Of a DNA stretch of 64,000 nt, positions 53,031 to 61,795 are shown piece by piece. The translations under genes were made by a program, and so were the position numbers. Positions within the stretch are counted from its first letter, which is position 1. Every line of letters begins with the position of its first letter. The stretch comes from Hymenobacter cyanobacteriorum. Lineage in GTDB: Bacteria > Bacteroidota > Bacteroidia > Cytophagales > Hymenobacteraceae. The notes under the pieces were generated by a model, which was not told the DNA's origin, made no database searches, and was given only the letters and a program-made list of their open reading frames with translations. The stretch covers positions 1,116,001-1,180,000 of the forward strand of contig NZ_JALBGC010000001.1 of assembly GCF_022631375.1 (NCBI RefSeq). The letters are read 5' to 3'.

Positions 53031-53078
53031 CCGCCCGCACAATCATTTCTCATCCATTCACAAACCCACCCCAACTTC

Positions 53079-54512
53079 ATGAAACGAACTTTTACCCGGC
53101 TACTCCAAACGGCCGCGCTGGCCCTGACCTGCGCCGCCGGAGCCCACGCCCAAACCTACCAGCAGGTATGGGCCGACGAATTCAACGGCACGGCCGTGAA
53201 CACTTCCAACTGGGTGTTTGAAACCGGCGGCGGCGGCTGGGGCAACAACGAGAAGCAGTACTATCAGGCCGCCAATACCACCGTAGCCAATGGCGAGCTG
53301 GTGATTACGGCGCGCAAGCAGAGCGTGGGCGGCATGCCCTACACGTCGTCGCGCCTGAAAACGCAGGGGCTGAAGCAGTTCACTTATGGCAAGATGGAGG
53401 CGCGCATCAAGGTGCCGCTGGGCCAGGGGCTGTGGCCGGCCTTCTGGATGCTGGGCAGCAACATCAGCACCGTGAGCTGGCCCAGGTGCGGTGAAATCGA
53501 CATTATGGAGCAGGTGAACGCCGACAGCCGCTGCTACGGCACCGTGCACTGGGACAGCAACGGCCACGCCCAGTACGGCGGCAACGTGGCCATGTCGGCC
53601 AACACCTACCACGTGTACAGCATCGAATGGACGCCGAGCTACATCCGCTGGTTTGTGGACGGCGCTAAGTACAACGAAATCAACATTGCCAACGGCGTAG
53701 GCGGTACCGAGGAGTTCCAGAAGCCCTTCTTCTTTCTGCTGAACCTGGCCGTGGCCGGCGACTGGCCCGGCCAGACCGTGGACGAAAGCAAGCTGCCCGC
53801 CTCTATGAACGTGGACTACGTGCGGGTGTATCAGCTCACGAGCACGCCGCCGGCAACCTCGTCGGTGACGCTGCAGGCCGAAGCCGCCAACGTGAACAAC
53901 GGTATGGTGGTGGAAGCCTGCTCGGATGCGGGCGGCGGCCAGGACATGGGCTACATCGATGCCGGCGACTACCTGGTGTGGAACAACGTGAACTTCCCCA
54001 CCAGCGGCAGCTACCTCATCGAATACCGCGTGGCCAGCGGCGCCAGCGGCGGCACCATTTCGTCGGATTTGAACGCCGGCTCCATCCAGTTCGGCAACAC
54101 CGCCATCCCCGGCACCGGCGGCTGGCAGAACTGGACCACCGTGTCGAAAACCGTGAATGTGAACGCGGGCACCTACAACTTCGGCGTGTATGCCCAAACC
54201 GGTGGCTACAACCTCAACTGGGTGCGCATCACCAAGCAGGGCGCCAACCGCGCTTTGGCCACTGCCGATGCCGAAGCCAAAGTGGTGGCCACCGTGTACC
54301 CCAACCCGGTGCGCGACCGCCTGACGCTGGACGCGGCCCCGGAATTCTTAGGCGGCGAAGTCAGCATCCTGAGCCTGGATGGGCGCACGGTGTGGCGCGG
54401 CACCCATCGCGGCGAAAGCGTGGATGTGTCGGCCCTGCGGCCCGGCCTCTACACGCTGGTGCTCACGGCCAAAGACCAGCCCAAGCTGGTGAGCCGCTTC
54501 AGCAAAGAGTAA
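53079..54512 (+). CDS. GH16 endo-beta-1,3-glucanase (laminarinase) with CBM6 and T9SS tail
   Basis: The 477-residue protein has a signal peptide (MKRTFTRLLQTAALALTCAAGAHAQ), a GH16 domain (about 27-255) with the catalytic motif GEIDIMEQVN at about 138-147 (Glu nucleophile and acid/base in EIDIME), WPAFWMLG before it and HVYSIEWTPSYIRWFVDG after it. A CBM6 (about 264-391) and a T9SS tail (about 405-477) follow. It should cut internal beta-1,3 or mixed beta-1,3-1,4 bonds and act together with the GH64 enzyme. Confidence 0.95.
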   Translation: MKRTFTRLLQTAALALTCAAGAHAQTYQQVWADEFNGTAVNTSNWVFETGGGGWGNNEKQYYQAANTTVANGELVITARKQSVGGMPYTSSRLKTQGLKQFTYGKMEARIKVPLGQGLWPAFWMLGSNISTVSWPRCGEIDIMEQVNADSRCYGTVHWDSNGHAQYGGNVAMSANTYHVYSIEWTPSYIRWFVDGAKYNEINIANGVGGTEEFQKPFFFLLNLAVAGDWPGQTVDESKLPASMNVDYVRVYQLTSTPPATSSVTLQAEAANVNNGMVVEACSDAGGGQDMGYIDAGDYLVWNNVNFPTSGSYLIEYRVASGASGGTISSDLNAGSIQFGNTAIPGTGGWQNWTTVSKTVNVNAGTYNFGVYAQTGGYNLNWVRITKQGANRALATADAEAKVVATVYPNPVRDRLTLDAAPEFLGGEVSILSLDGRTVWRGTHRGESVDVSALRPGLYTLVLTAKDQPKLVSRFSKE

Positions 54513-54520
54513 TTTCCTGA

Positions 54521-54555
54521 CGAGGAGCCGGCGACCCCGGCTCCTCGTTTTTTTT
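54521..54555 (+). terminator. Rho-independent terminator after the GH16 gene
   Basis: CGAGGAGCCGG pairs with CCGGCTCCTCG across a short loop, followed by eight T residues. It ends the GH64-GH16 transcript before the protease gene. Confidence 0.92.
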
Positions 54556-54598
54556 GGCTCCGGCCGCGCGTTTTTCCTCCCTCACTTCTTTCTGAACT

Positions 54599-57061
54599 AT
54601 GAACAAACTGTATGCAAACGGGCTGACTGCAGCCCTCTTACTCGTGGGGCTGAGTGCCGCGCACGCCCAAGGCCAGCGCCCGGCCGATGGCCCCGGCTAC
54701 GACCTCGGCACCCGCCAGGAGCTGGTGCAGCAGCTCGAAACGCAGGTGGCTGCCGGCCTAGCCCAACGCACCGCTCCTACCGTGACGCTGCGCGTGGCCG
54801 CAAGCCAAGCCTTTAGCGGCCGGGTGAACTACCGCGAGGACCTGACCAAAACCGGCGAGTACGTGGTGGGCGACCTGGCGGGTGTGCCCGGCGCGTCGTT
54901 TCAGCTGCGCATCGTCGGCGAAACGGTGGAAGGCAACATCATTCTGCGGGCCAGCCGGCAGGCCTACCGCTACTCGGCCGATGCGCGGGGCCACGTTTTG
55001 GTGCGGGCCGTGGACATCAACAAAGTAGTCTGCATTGATTACAACAAGCCGGTGGGCTACCGCGAAGTTGCCCCAGCGGCTGGTGCGGCTAACCGCGCCG
55101 CCGTGGTGTCGCTGCAGAGCTACCCGGGCGCGCGCGGCTGCATTTTGCTCGATACCGATGGCTACGCCCTGCCCGCCGGCACCGGCTGGAACAACGGCAA
55201 CGCCTACAACGCCCCCTCGGCCAGCATGACCGATGCCAACGTGCAGGCCATGTGGGAGCTGGTGAGCGAGGATTTCCGCCCCTTCAGCCTGAACGTGACC
55301 ACCGACGAGAACGTGTTCAACGCCTACCCCAAGAACATGCGGATGCGCTGCGTGATTTCGCCCGGCAGCGGCAGCACCATTGCCAACGGCGCGGGTGGCG
55401 TGGCTTTCCTCACTTCCTTCAAAACCAACGACGACACGCCCTGCTGGGTGTTTATGAGCGACCCGAAATCGGGCGGCGAGGCGGCTTCGCACGAAGTAGG
55501 CCACACCCTGGGCCTGAGCCACGACGGCCGCATTAGTCCCAGCGAGGGCTACTACACGGGCCAGGACAATTCCGGCGCGTGGGCCCCAATTATGGGCGCA
55601 GGCTACTACAAGCCCGTCACGCACTGGAGCCGCGGCGAATACAACTCGGCCAACAACCAGGAAGATGACCTCGCCATCATGTCGGGCACGACCTACAACG
55701 TGGGCTACCGGCCCGACGACCACAGCAACGCCATTAGCGGGGCCACCAACCTGGCCCGCAACGGCAATGGCCTGTCGGCCAACGGCATCATCGAGCGCAC
55801 CGCCGACCAGGACTATTTCGCCTTTTCAACGGCCGGCGGCACGGTGAGCTTCAACGTGAACACCGTGGGCCGCTACGGCGACCTCGATATCGTGGCGCGC
55901 CTCTTCAACAGCGGCGGCGGGCTGATTGGCACCTACGACACCCAGGGCGGCGGCAACCTGAACGTGTCGTTCAGTGCCAGCTTGGGCGCGGGCACTTATT
56001 ATCTCCAGATTGACGGCACCAGCTCGGGCAACCCCGCCACCGATGGCTACTCCGACTACGGCTCGCTGGGCACGTTCAGCATCTCGGGCTCGGCCCCGGC
56101 CCCGAGCGGTGGCGTGGCGACCATGTACCGCGACTGCAACTACACCGGCACGGCCGTGGCGCTGCCCGTGGGCGACTACAACCTGGCCGCCCTGCAAGCC
56201 CGCGGCATTCTCAACGACGACGTTTCGTCGCTGACCGTGAACGGCGGCTACCAGGTGGTGCTGTATGAGAATGACAACTTCAGCGGCGGCGCGCTGACGG
56301 TGACGGCCAGCAACTCCTGCCTGGTGAATAACCCGCTCGGCACCGGCAACTGGAACGACAAAACCACCTCCCTGCGCGTGCAAACCGCCACGGCCAGCTT
56401 CAGCCGGCAACTAGAGGCGGAGCTGGCCAACGTCAACAACGGCATGACCGTCGAAGCCTGCTCCGATGCCGGCGGCGGGCAGGACATGGGCTACATCGAT
56501 GCCGGCGACTACCTGGTCTGGAACGGCATTAACTTTCCCACCACCGGCACCTACCTCATCGAGTACCGCGTGGCCAGCGGCGCCAGCGGCGGTACTATCT
56601 CCGCCGACCTCAACGCGGGCTCCATCCAGTTCGGCAACACCGCTATTCCCGCCACCGGCGGCTGGCAGAACTGGACCACCGTCTCGAAAACCGTTACCAT
56701 CAACGCCGGCACCTACAATTTCGGCATCTACGCCCAAACCGGCGGCTACAACCTCAACTGGGTCCGCATCACCAAACAAGGCGCCAACCGCATGGCCTCA
56801 GCCAACGCCGAAATTCTCGCCAGCAGCTCACCGAAGCAGCTGGAGCTCTACCCCAACCCAGTGGCCGATAAACTCTACATTCACACCGAAACGGTTGCGA
56901 CTGATGCGCAATACCGCATTCTGAATACCTACGGCAAAGCTGTGGGCAGCGGGGCGCTCAGCACAGGCCCGGTCGACGTGGCGGCGCTGCCAACTGGGGT
57001 GTACACGCTGGTCGTGTCCGTACCGGGCCAGCCTACCGTCACCCGCCGGTTCGTGAAGTAG
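54599..57061 (+). CDS. Metzincin metalloprotease with PPC, crystallin, CBM6 and T9SS domains
   Basis: The 820-residue protein has a signal peptide (MNKLYANGLTAALLLVGLSAAHAQ). A propeptide-like region precedes a metzincin domain with zinc motif HEVGHTLGLSH (about 297-307) and a Met-turn (PIMGAGYY). A PPC-type domain (about 375-495), a beta/gamma-crystallin domain (about 508-597, MYRDCNYTGTAV and VLYENDNFSGGAL), a CBM6 (about 603-731) and a T9SS tail (about 742-820, YPNPVADKLYIHT) follow. It should degrade protein while held on glycans by CBM6, probably beside the glucanases. The CBM6 is almost the same DNA as in the GH64 gene. Confidence 0.92.
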   Translation: MNKLYANGLTAALLLVGLSAAHAQGQRPADGPGYDLGTRQELVQQLETQVAAGLAQRTAPTVTLRVAASQAFSGRVNYREDLTKTGEYVVGDLAGVPGASFQLRIVGETVEGNIILRASRQAYRYSADARGHVLVRAVDINKVVCIDYNKPVGYREVAPAAGAANRAAVVSLQSYPGARGCILLDTDGYALPAGTGWNNGNAYNAPSASMTDANVQAMWELVSEDFRPFSLNVTTDENVFNAYPKNMRMRCVISPGSGSTIANGAGGVAFLTSFKTNDDTPCWVFMSDPKSGGEAASHEVGHTLGLSHDGRISPSEGYYTGQDNSGAWAPIMGAGYYKPVTHWSRGEYNSANNQEDDLAIMSGTTYNVGYRPDDHSNAISGATNLARNGNGLSANGIIERTADQDYFAFSTAGGTVSFNVNTVGRYGDLDIVARLFNSGGGLIGTYDTQGGGNLNVSFSASLGAGTYYLQIDGTSSGNPATDGYSDYGSLGTFSISGSAPAPSGGVATMYRDCNYTGTAVALPVGDYNLAALQARGILNDDVSSLTVNGGYQVVLYENDNFSGGALTVTASNSCLVNNPLGTGNWNDKTTSLRVQTATASFSRQLEAELANVNNGMTVEACSDAGGGQDMGYIDAGDYLVWNGINFPTTGTYLIEYRVASGASGGTISADLNAGSIQFGNTAIPATGGWQNWTTVSKTVTINAGTYNFGIYAQTGGYNLNWVRITKQGANRMASANAEILASSSPKQLELYPNPVADKLYIHTETVATDAQYRILNTYGKAVGSGALSTGPVDVAALPTGVYTLVVSVPGQPTVTRRFVK

Positions 57062-57093
57062 CAGCCGGCACAGTTCCTTTTCCCTGCATTGCT

Positions 57094-57125
57094 GAAGGCT
57101 GCCCGTTTGGGCAGCCTTCTTTTGT
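57094..57125 (+). terminator. Rho-independent terminator after the protease gene
   Basis: GAAGGCTGCCC pairs with GGGCAGCCTTC around a TTT-type loop and is followed by TTTTG. Confidence 0.9.
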
Positions 57126-57191
57126 TGCTGGCCAGTACCGGGCCGGTTTGGCGGGCATGATGGTTCTTTGCAGCCCGTTTCGATGCGCCCC

Positions 57192-57884
57192 ATGAAAAAC
57201 CTGCTGCTGCTTTTGTTTCTGCTCGCTACTGCTGGCGACTTGCTGGCCGTGAGCGTGCCCGCCTGGGCCGGCCTGGCCTACGCCTGCAAGCCGCTGCTGC
57301 TGCTCAGCCTGGGGCTGTATTACTACCGGGCGTCTCCAAACCCCAGCCGGCTGGTGCTGGCCGCCTTGGCGCTATCGTGGCTCGGCGATGGGCTGCTGCT
57401 GTTCCAGGAGCGGCAGGAGCTGTTTTTCATCGGTGGGCTGCTGGCGTTTCTGGCGGCGCACGCCTGCTACATCGGGGCCTACCAGCAGCACCAGTGGGCC
57501 GGGCCGGGGCGGCCGCTGGGCTGGCGGCTGGGCGTGGGCCTGCCCGTGGTGGTGGCCGGCGTGGCGCTGCTGGCAGCGTTGTCGCCCGGCCTGGGGCCGC
57601 TGCGGCTGCCGGTGATGCTTTACGCTGCCGTGCTCGTGCTGATGGTGCTGGCGGGCGTGTACCGCGCCGGGCGCACCACGGCAGGCAGCTTCGCGGCGGT
57701 GGCGGTCGGCGCGGGCCTGTTCATGGCTTCCGATTCAGTGCTGGCCATCAACAAGTTTCTGGAGCCGCTGCCCAACGCGGATTTCTGGATTATGCTCACC
57801 TACTGCGCGGCGCAGGGCTGCATCGTGGCCGGGCTGCTGGCCCACGAGCGGGCGGCGGTGCCCACGGCCAGCCGCCCGGCCTAA
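57192..57884 (+). CDS. Lysoplasmalogenase (YhhN family) membrane protein
   Basis: The 230-residue protein has about eight TM helices (LLLLLFLLATAGDLLAVSV, LVLAALALSWLGDGLLLF, YIGAYQQHQ..., VGAGLFMASDSVLAINKF, WIMLTYCAAQGCIVAGLLA). The aspartates in ALSWLGDGLLL and ASDSVLAIN are the conserved pair proposed as catalytic in YhhN/TMEM86 proteins, which cleave the vinyl-ether bond of lysoplasmalogens. A start at 57183 (nine bases earlier) is equally possible. Confidence 0.88.
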   Translation: MKNLLLLLFLLATAGDLLAVSVPAWAGLAYACKPLLLLSLGLYYYRASPNPSRLVLAALALSWLGDGLLLFQERQELFFIGGLLAFLAAHACYIGAYQQHQWAGPGRPLGWRLGVGLPVVVAGVALLAALSPGLGPLRLPVMLYAAVLVLMVLAGVYRAGRTTAGSFAAVAVGAGLFMASDSVLAINKFLEPLPNADFWIMLTYCAAQGCIVAGLLAHERAAVPTASRPA

Positions 57885-57888
57885 CGCA

Positions 57889-57922
57889 CCAAAAGGCCGC
57901 AGCCTCCACCGAGCTGCGGCCC
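57889..57922 (-). terminator. Terminator for the minus-strand TonB receptor gene
   Basis: Read on the minus strand, GGCCGCAGC (57921-57913) pairs with GCTGCGGCC (57903-57895) and is followed by TTTT. It lies 74 bp after the receptor stop codon. Confidence 0.75.
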
Positions 57923-57995
57923 TGGCGGCCGGCTGCACCCGCAACGGGGTGGTTAGAGCAGCGCGGCCGCCGCTGTTGGCAGCGCGTGGGCGGCG

Positions 57996-60455
57996 CTAGT
58001 TCTCCATGCGGCCCTGCTCGGCCTCGATGCCGGTGCGGCGGCGCTGGCTGGCTTTCACGCGCTGGTTGCCAAACTTGTAGCTGAAGTTGAGCTTCACGAA
58101 GCGGCTTTCGATTTTATCGAGGTTGGTGGAGTTGACGCCGTTGGCCAGCACCTCGTAGCGCATCTGCTGCGCGTTGAAGGGGTCGGTGACGTTGAGCGTG
58201 AGCGTAGCGGCCTCGCGGAACAAGGACTTCGAGATGCCGAAGCTGCTGCTGAGGCGCGAGTGGAAGGCCACGCCGCCGAACGTCATTGGCGACATGTACA
58301 TGGCCGAGAATTCAGCCTTAAAGCCGTGGGGCAGCCGAATGGTGTGGTTGCTGGAGAGGTAGCCCGAGGGCCGGGCCGCGCTCAGGCCCACCGTGCCGCT
58401 GTTCACGCGGGCATACTCCAGGCCCAGGGTCGTCACGGTGTTCCACTTGCCACCCCACAGCGGCTTCATGAGCGTGGTGCTGGCCGAGATGGATTCGGCG
58501 CTGCCGAAATTCTGGTACGAGCTGACCACTACCTGCGTGGCGTCATTCTTCTGGTAGCTTTCGACCAGCACATCGCCGTGGTGTCCGTAGCTGATGGATG
58601 TCGAGAGCAGGTCGCCGAACGAATGAGTGAGCTCGAAGTTGTGCGAGTAGGACGGGCGGATGTTGGGGTTGCCCTGCAGGTAGCGGTACTGGCTGACGTA
58701 GGTGACGAAAGGATTGACGATGCCGAACTGAAACCGGTCGATTTTGCGGCTGTACGAGAGGCCGAGCTGCGATTTTTCCGACAGCTTGTAGTGGCCCCCC
58801 ACCGTCGGGAAAAAGTCGAGGTAGTGGCGGTTAGTGGTCTGGCCGGTGGTGAGCGAGGTGCCGGTGGTGTTGGTTTGCTCGATGCGCAGGCCCAGCTGCA
58901 CGTCCATGTTGCGGCCCTGGCGGTTGAGGGTGCCGTAGGCGGCGTTGATGTTTTCGCGGTAGATGAAGTGGTTGGTTTTGCCGGCGTCCACGGTCCAGGG
59001 CTGGCCTTCGGCGGCCTGCTCCCAGCGAATGTCGTTGTCGGTGGTGGTGAAGGTGGTTTTCAGGCCGGCCTCCAGCGAGCCGTGGCGCAGCGGCTGGGCA
59101 AAATCGGCCGACAGCGAGCGCACCGAGTTGCGGGCCGGCGAGTTGTCGCGCAGCAGAGCCAGCGGGCCGGCATTTTCCAGCTGGTTGTTCAGCAGCTGGG
59201 TGTAATAGTCGGAGTGCGTGTCTTTGCGGTAGCCGAAGTAGTCGGCGTTCAGGCTCAGGGTGCGGCCGGTAGTGTCGAGGGTGGTTTTGTAGTACAGGTT
59301 CAGGGCAGGGTTCAGCACCTGGCTGCTGCCCACGCTGTTCACCAGCGAGCCCATCAGGGGCCGGCCGCTGGCAGCTTCGTCGAGCTCGGCCAGATTGCTG
59401 CCGCTGCGGATGCGGTTGTTCAGGCTGCCCTTCAGCAGGAAGCCCATCGAGGTGTTGGCACTCAGCTGGTAGTCGAGGCCCACGCGGGCGCTGTTGTTCT
59501 GGTTGTGGCGCACCTCGCGCCCGTTTTCGCTGATGCGGGGGCCGTTTTCGGCCGTGCGCACGGCGCTGGTGGTGCTGTATGTCTGGTTTTCGAGGCGGTC
59601 GAGGCCGCCGTACACATTCAGCTTGGCGGTGCGGTGGTTCAGGTTCAGGCCAGCGTTGTAGCGGCCGTACTGCCCGCTGCCCACCCCCACGGTGGCGGTG
59701 CCGTTGGTGCCCAGCTTGAGGCTTTTGGCCGTGATGAGGTTGATGATGGCCGCGCCGTTGGCATCGTAGCGGGCCGAGGGGTTGGCGATGACTTCAACCT
59801 GGTCGAGGCTATTGCCAGCCATCGCGCCGAGCATGTTTTTCAACTCCTCGCCGCGCAGGTTGGTGGCCCGGCCGTCGAGCAGCACCGTCACGGCCTTGCC
59901 GCGCAGCTGGAAGCCCGCGCCGTTTTCGACCACGCCCGGGGCACGGCCCAGCACGTCGTAGGCCGTGCCGCCGGCGGCAATAGGGCTGGCGGCCACGTTC
60001 AGCACCAGCTTGTCGGCCCGCTGCTCTACGAAGGGCTTGGTGGCCGTCACGGTCACGCCTTTTAGTAGGTGGCGGTCGGCGGCGAGGCGCAGCTGGGGCA
60101 GCGTGGTGGCCTGGTCGGCGGCCACGGTTACGGCCACGGGCGCACCGGTTTTATAGCCCAGGTAGCGCACCCGCAGCTCGTAGCGCCCGGCCGGCACGGC
60201 CTCGAAGCGGTACGCGCCCTGCTCGTTGGTGATGGTGCTGAGCACGTTTTTCGCATCATCGGCGGCTTGCAGCAGCACGGTGGCGAAGGGCAGCGCCTGC
60301 TGGCTCAGGCTGTCGGCCACCGTGCCGGAGAGCGACTGCGTAGCGGTGCGGCTCAGCGACTTTGGAGCGGCGGCAGCGGGCGTTTGGGCAAGGGCGGCAG
60401 CGGGCACGGCGGCCAGGGCCGAAAGGAGCAGAAAAGAGGTGGCGGAGGTTTTCAT
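57996..60455 (-). CDS. TonB-dependent receptor with carboxypeptidase-like domain (PF14905-type barrel)
   Basis: The 819-residue protein has a signal peptide (MKTSATSFLLLSALAAVPAAALA), a regulatory-like domain (about 45-130, GTVADSLSQQALPFATVLLQ), a plug with ILGRAPGVVENGAGFQLRGKAVTVLLDG and a barrel with the outer-membrane-protein-beta-barrel motif NPSARYDANGAAIINLITAK. It belongs to the class that often works with a regulator and may carry peptides or siderophores. Its promoter faces the LytS gene across a 228-bp divergent gap that holds the 21-bp-spaced direct repeats. Confidence 0.92.
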   Translation of the reverse strand: MKTSATSFLLLSALAAVPAAALAQTPAAAAPKSLSRTATQSLSGTVADSLSQQALPFATVLLQAADDAKNVLSTITNEQGAYRFEAVPAGRYELRVRYLGYKTGAPVAVTVAADQATTLPQLRLAADRHLLKGVTVTATKPFVEQRADKLVLNVAASPIAAGGTAYDVLGRAPGVVENGAGFQLRGKAVTVLLDGRATNLRGEELKNMLGAMAGNSLDQVEVIANPSARYDANGAAIINLITAKSLKLGTNGTATVGVGSGQYGRYNAGLNLNHRTAKLNVYGGLDRLENQTYSTTSAVRTAENGPRISENGREVRHNQNNSARVGLDYQLSANTSMGFLLKGSLNNRIRSGSNLAELDEAASGRPLMGSLVNSVGSSQVLNPALNLYYKTTLDTTGRTLSLNADYFGYRKDTHSDYYTQLLNNQLENAGPLALLRDNSPARNSVRSLSADFAQPLRHGSLEAGLKTTFTTTDNDIRWEQAAEGQPWTVDAGKTNHFIYRENINAAYGTLNRQGRNMDVQLGLRIEQTNTTGTSLTTGQTTNRHYLDFFPTVGGHYKLSEKSQLGLSYSRKIDRFQFGIVNPFVTYVSQYRYLQGNPNIRPSYSHNFELTHSFGDLLSTSISYGHHGDVLVESYQKNDATQVVVSSYQNFGSAESISASTTLMKPLWGGKWNTVTTLGLEYARVNSGTVGLSAARPSGYLSSNHTIRLPHGFKAEFSAMYMSPMTFGGVAFHSRLSSSFGISKSLFREAATLTLNVTDPFNAQQMRYEVLANGVNSTNLDKIESRFVKLNFSYKFGNQRVKASQRRRTGIEAEQGRMEN

Positions 60456-60600
60456 GGTGCAGAGAAAAAGCGGTTGCTGAAGGAGTGCCCCGAGCCGCTA
60501 ACCGGCTGGGAATGGGACAAAGCAACGACGGCCCCAACCCCTTTTTTCAGCTTTTTCGACCATCCCCAGCCACTTTCCGACGAAAAGCGCCGGGCGGTTT

Positions 60601-60634
60601 TTTAGTCGAAAAAATCCCCGCTTTAGTCGAAAAA
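60601..60634. promoter_or_regulatory. Direct repeat pair (TTTAGTCGAAAAA), 21 bp apart: candidate LytTR binding site
   Basis: TTTAGTCGAAAAA occurs at 60601-60613 and 60622-60634, exactly 21 bp apart start to start. A related GTCGAAAAA lies on the opposite strand at 60560-60552. LytTR regulators (AgrA, ComE, AlgR type) bind two direct half-sites spaced about two helical turns, so the geometry fits the regulator encoded downstream. That this protein binds here is inference. Confidence 0.5.
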
Positions 60635-60683
60635 CCATCCGCCGCACGCCGCCCCGCCGCTCAAAACCTGCCACCTTCGCCCC

Positions 60684-61793
60684 ATGCAACCCACCGCGCC
60701 CGCCGACCGCCCCAGCCGCTTCCCGCTCATCTTCGAAGTCCTCATCTGGGGGCTCTACGTGAGCGTTTACAAGTACAGCTTTTACCTGGAGGAGGCTGCC
60801 CGGCAGCACCGGCCGGCTAAGGCCAATTTCCCCTTCCCGCAGCTGATGCTGTTTGCGCTGCTGGCCACGCTCTACGTGCTGCCCTGGTACCGCTGGCTGG
60901 TGCCGCACCTGCTGCGCCAGCGCCGCTACGCGCTGCTGGCGGTGGGCTCGCTGCTGTATCTGTGGTGGGGCATCAAGCTGAATACCTGGCTGGCGGCGCT
61001 GCTGTTCAGCCCGGTGGCAGTACCGCCGGTGCTGGCCGATTTCTACCACTTCTACGCCGCCCTCACGCCAGCGCAACTGCTGGGCATTCAAAACCCGGTG
61101 CTGGGGCTGTTGCTCACCGACATGCTGGCGTTTGGCTGTGTGGCCTTCGTGCGGGCCGCGTTCGAGCAGGAAGCGCGCCGCCGCCTTCTGGAGCGCGACC
61201 ACCTGGCCCTGCAGCTCACGCAGCTCAAAAGCCAGCTGCAACCCCATTTCCTCTTCAACACCCTCAACAGCATCTACGGCCTAAGCCTGACCGGCTCGCC
61301 CGAAACGCCGCGCTTCATCCTGCTGCTGTCGGAGCTGATGCGCTACGTGCTCTACGACAGCGGCCGCGAATACATTGCGCTGCCGGAGGAAATCACGTTT
61401 CTCGAAAACTACTTCGAGATGGAGCAGCGCAAGTACGCCGGGGCCCGCATCCATTTCACTGCCACCGGCGCGGCCGAAGCGGGCGGGTTGCAGGTGCCGC
61501 CGCTGCTGCTGCTGCCGCTGGTCGAAAACAGCTTCAAGCACGGCCGCCACCACTTTTCCGACAAGGCCAGTGTGGAAGCCTCGCTCACGGCCACGTCCGG
61601 CCGGCTGCATTTCGTCATCGAAAACGACATGCTGCCCGAGATGCCTGCGGCCGCGCCCAGCGGCAAGCGCAGCGGCGGCATCGGGCTGGTGAATATCCGG
61701 CAGCGGCTGCAGCTGTATTACCCCAACGCGCACGAGCTGGTGCTTTCGGAGCGGGATGGCCGGTACCGGGCTGAGCTGACGTTGCAGGTGTAA
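60684..61793 (+). CDS. LytS/YehU-family sensor histidine kinase
   Basis: The 369-residue protein has about four TM helices (FPLIFEVLIWGLYVSVYKYSF, LMLFALLATLYVLPWYRWLV, YALLAVGSLLYLWWGI, a fourth near AALTPAQLLG to FVRAAF) with no large extracytoplasmic domain. The cytoplasmic part carries the His_kinase motif LKSQLQPHFLFNTLNSIYGL with His188, followed by the N box LVENSFKHGRHHFS and GGIGLVNIRQRLQL. It should phosphorylate the LytTR regulator encoded next. It sits upstream of the regulator, separated by a family A repeat. Confidence 0.93.
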   Translation: MQPTAPADRPSRFPLIFEVLIWGLYVSVYKYSFYLEEAARQHRPAKANFPFPQLMLFALLATLYVLPWYRWLVPHLLRQRRYALLAVGSLLYLWWGIKLNTWLAALLFSPVAVPPVLADFYHFYAALTPAQLLGIQNPVLGLLLTDMLAFGCVAFVRAAFEQEARRRLLERDHLALQLTQLKSQLQPHFLFNTLNSIYGLSLTGSPETPRFILLLSELMRYVLYDSGREYIALPEEITFLENYFEMEQRKYAGARIHFTATGAAEAGGLQVPPLLLLPLVENSFKHGRHHFSDKASVEASLTATSGRLHFVIENDMLPEMPAAAPSGKRSGGIGLVNIRQRLQLYYPNAHELVLSERDGRYRAELTLQV

Positions 61794-61795
61794 AC

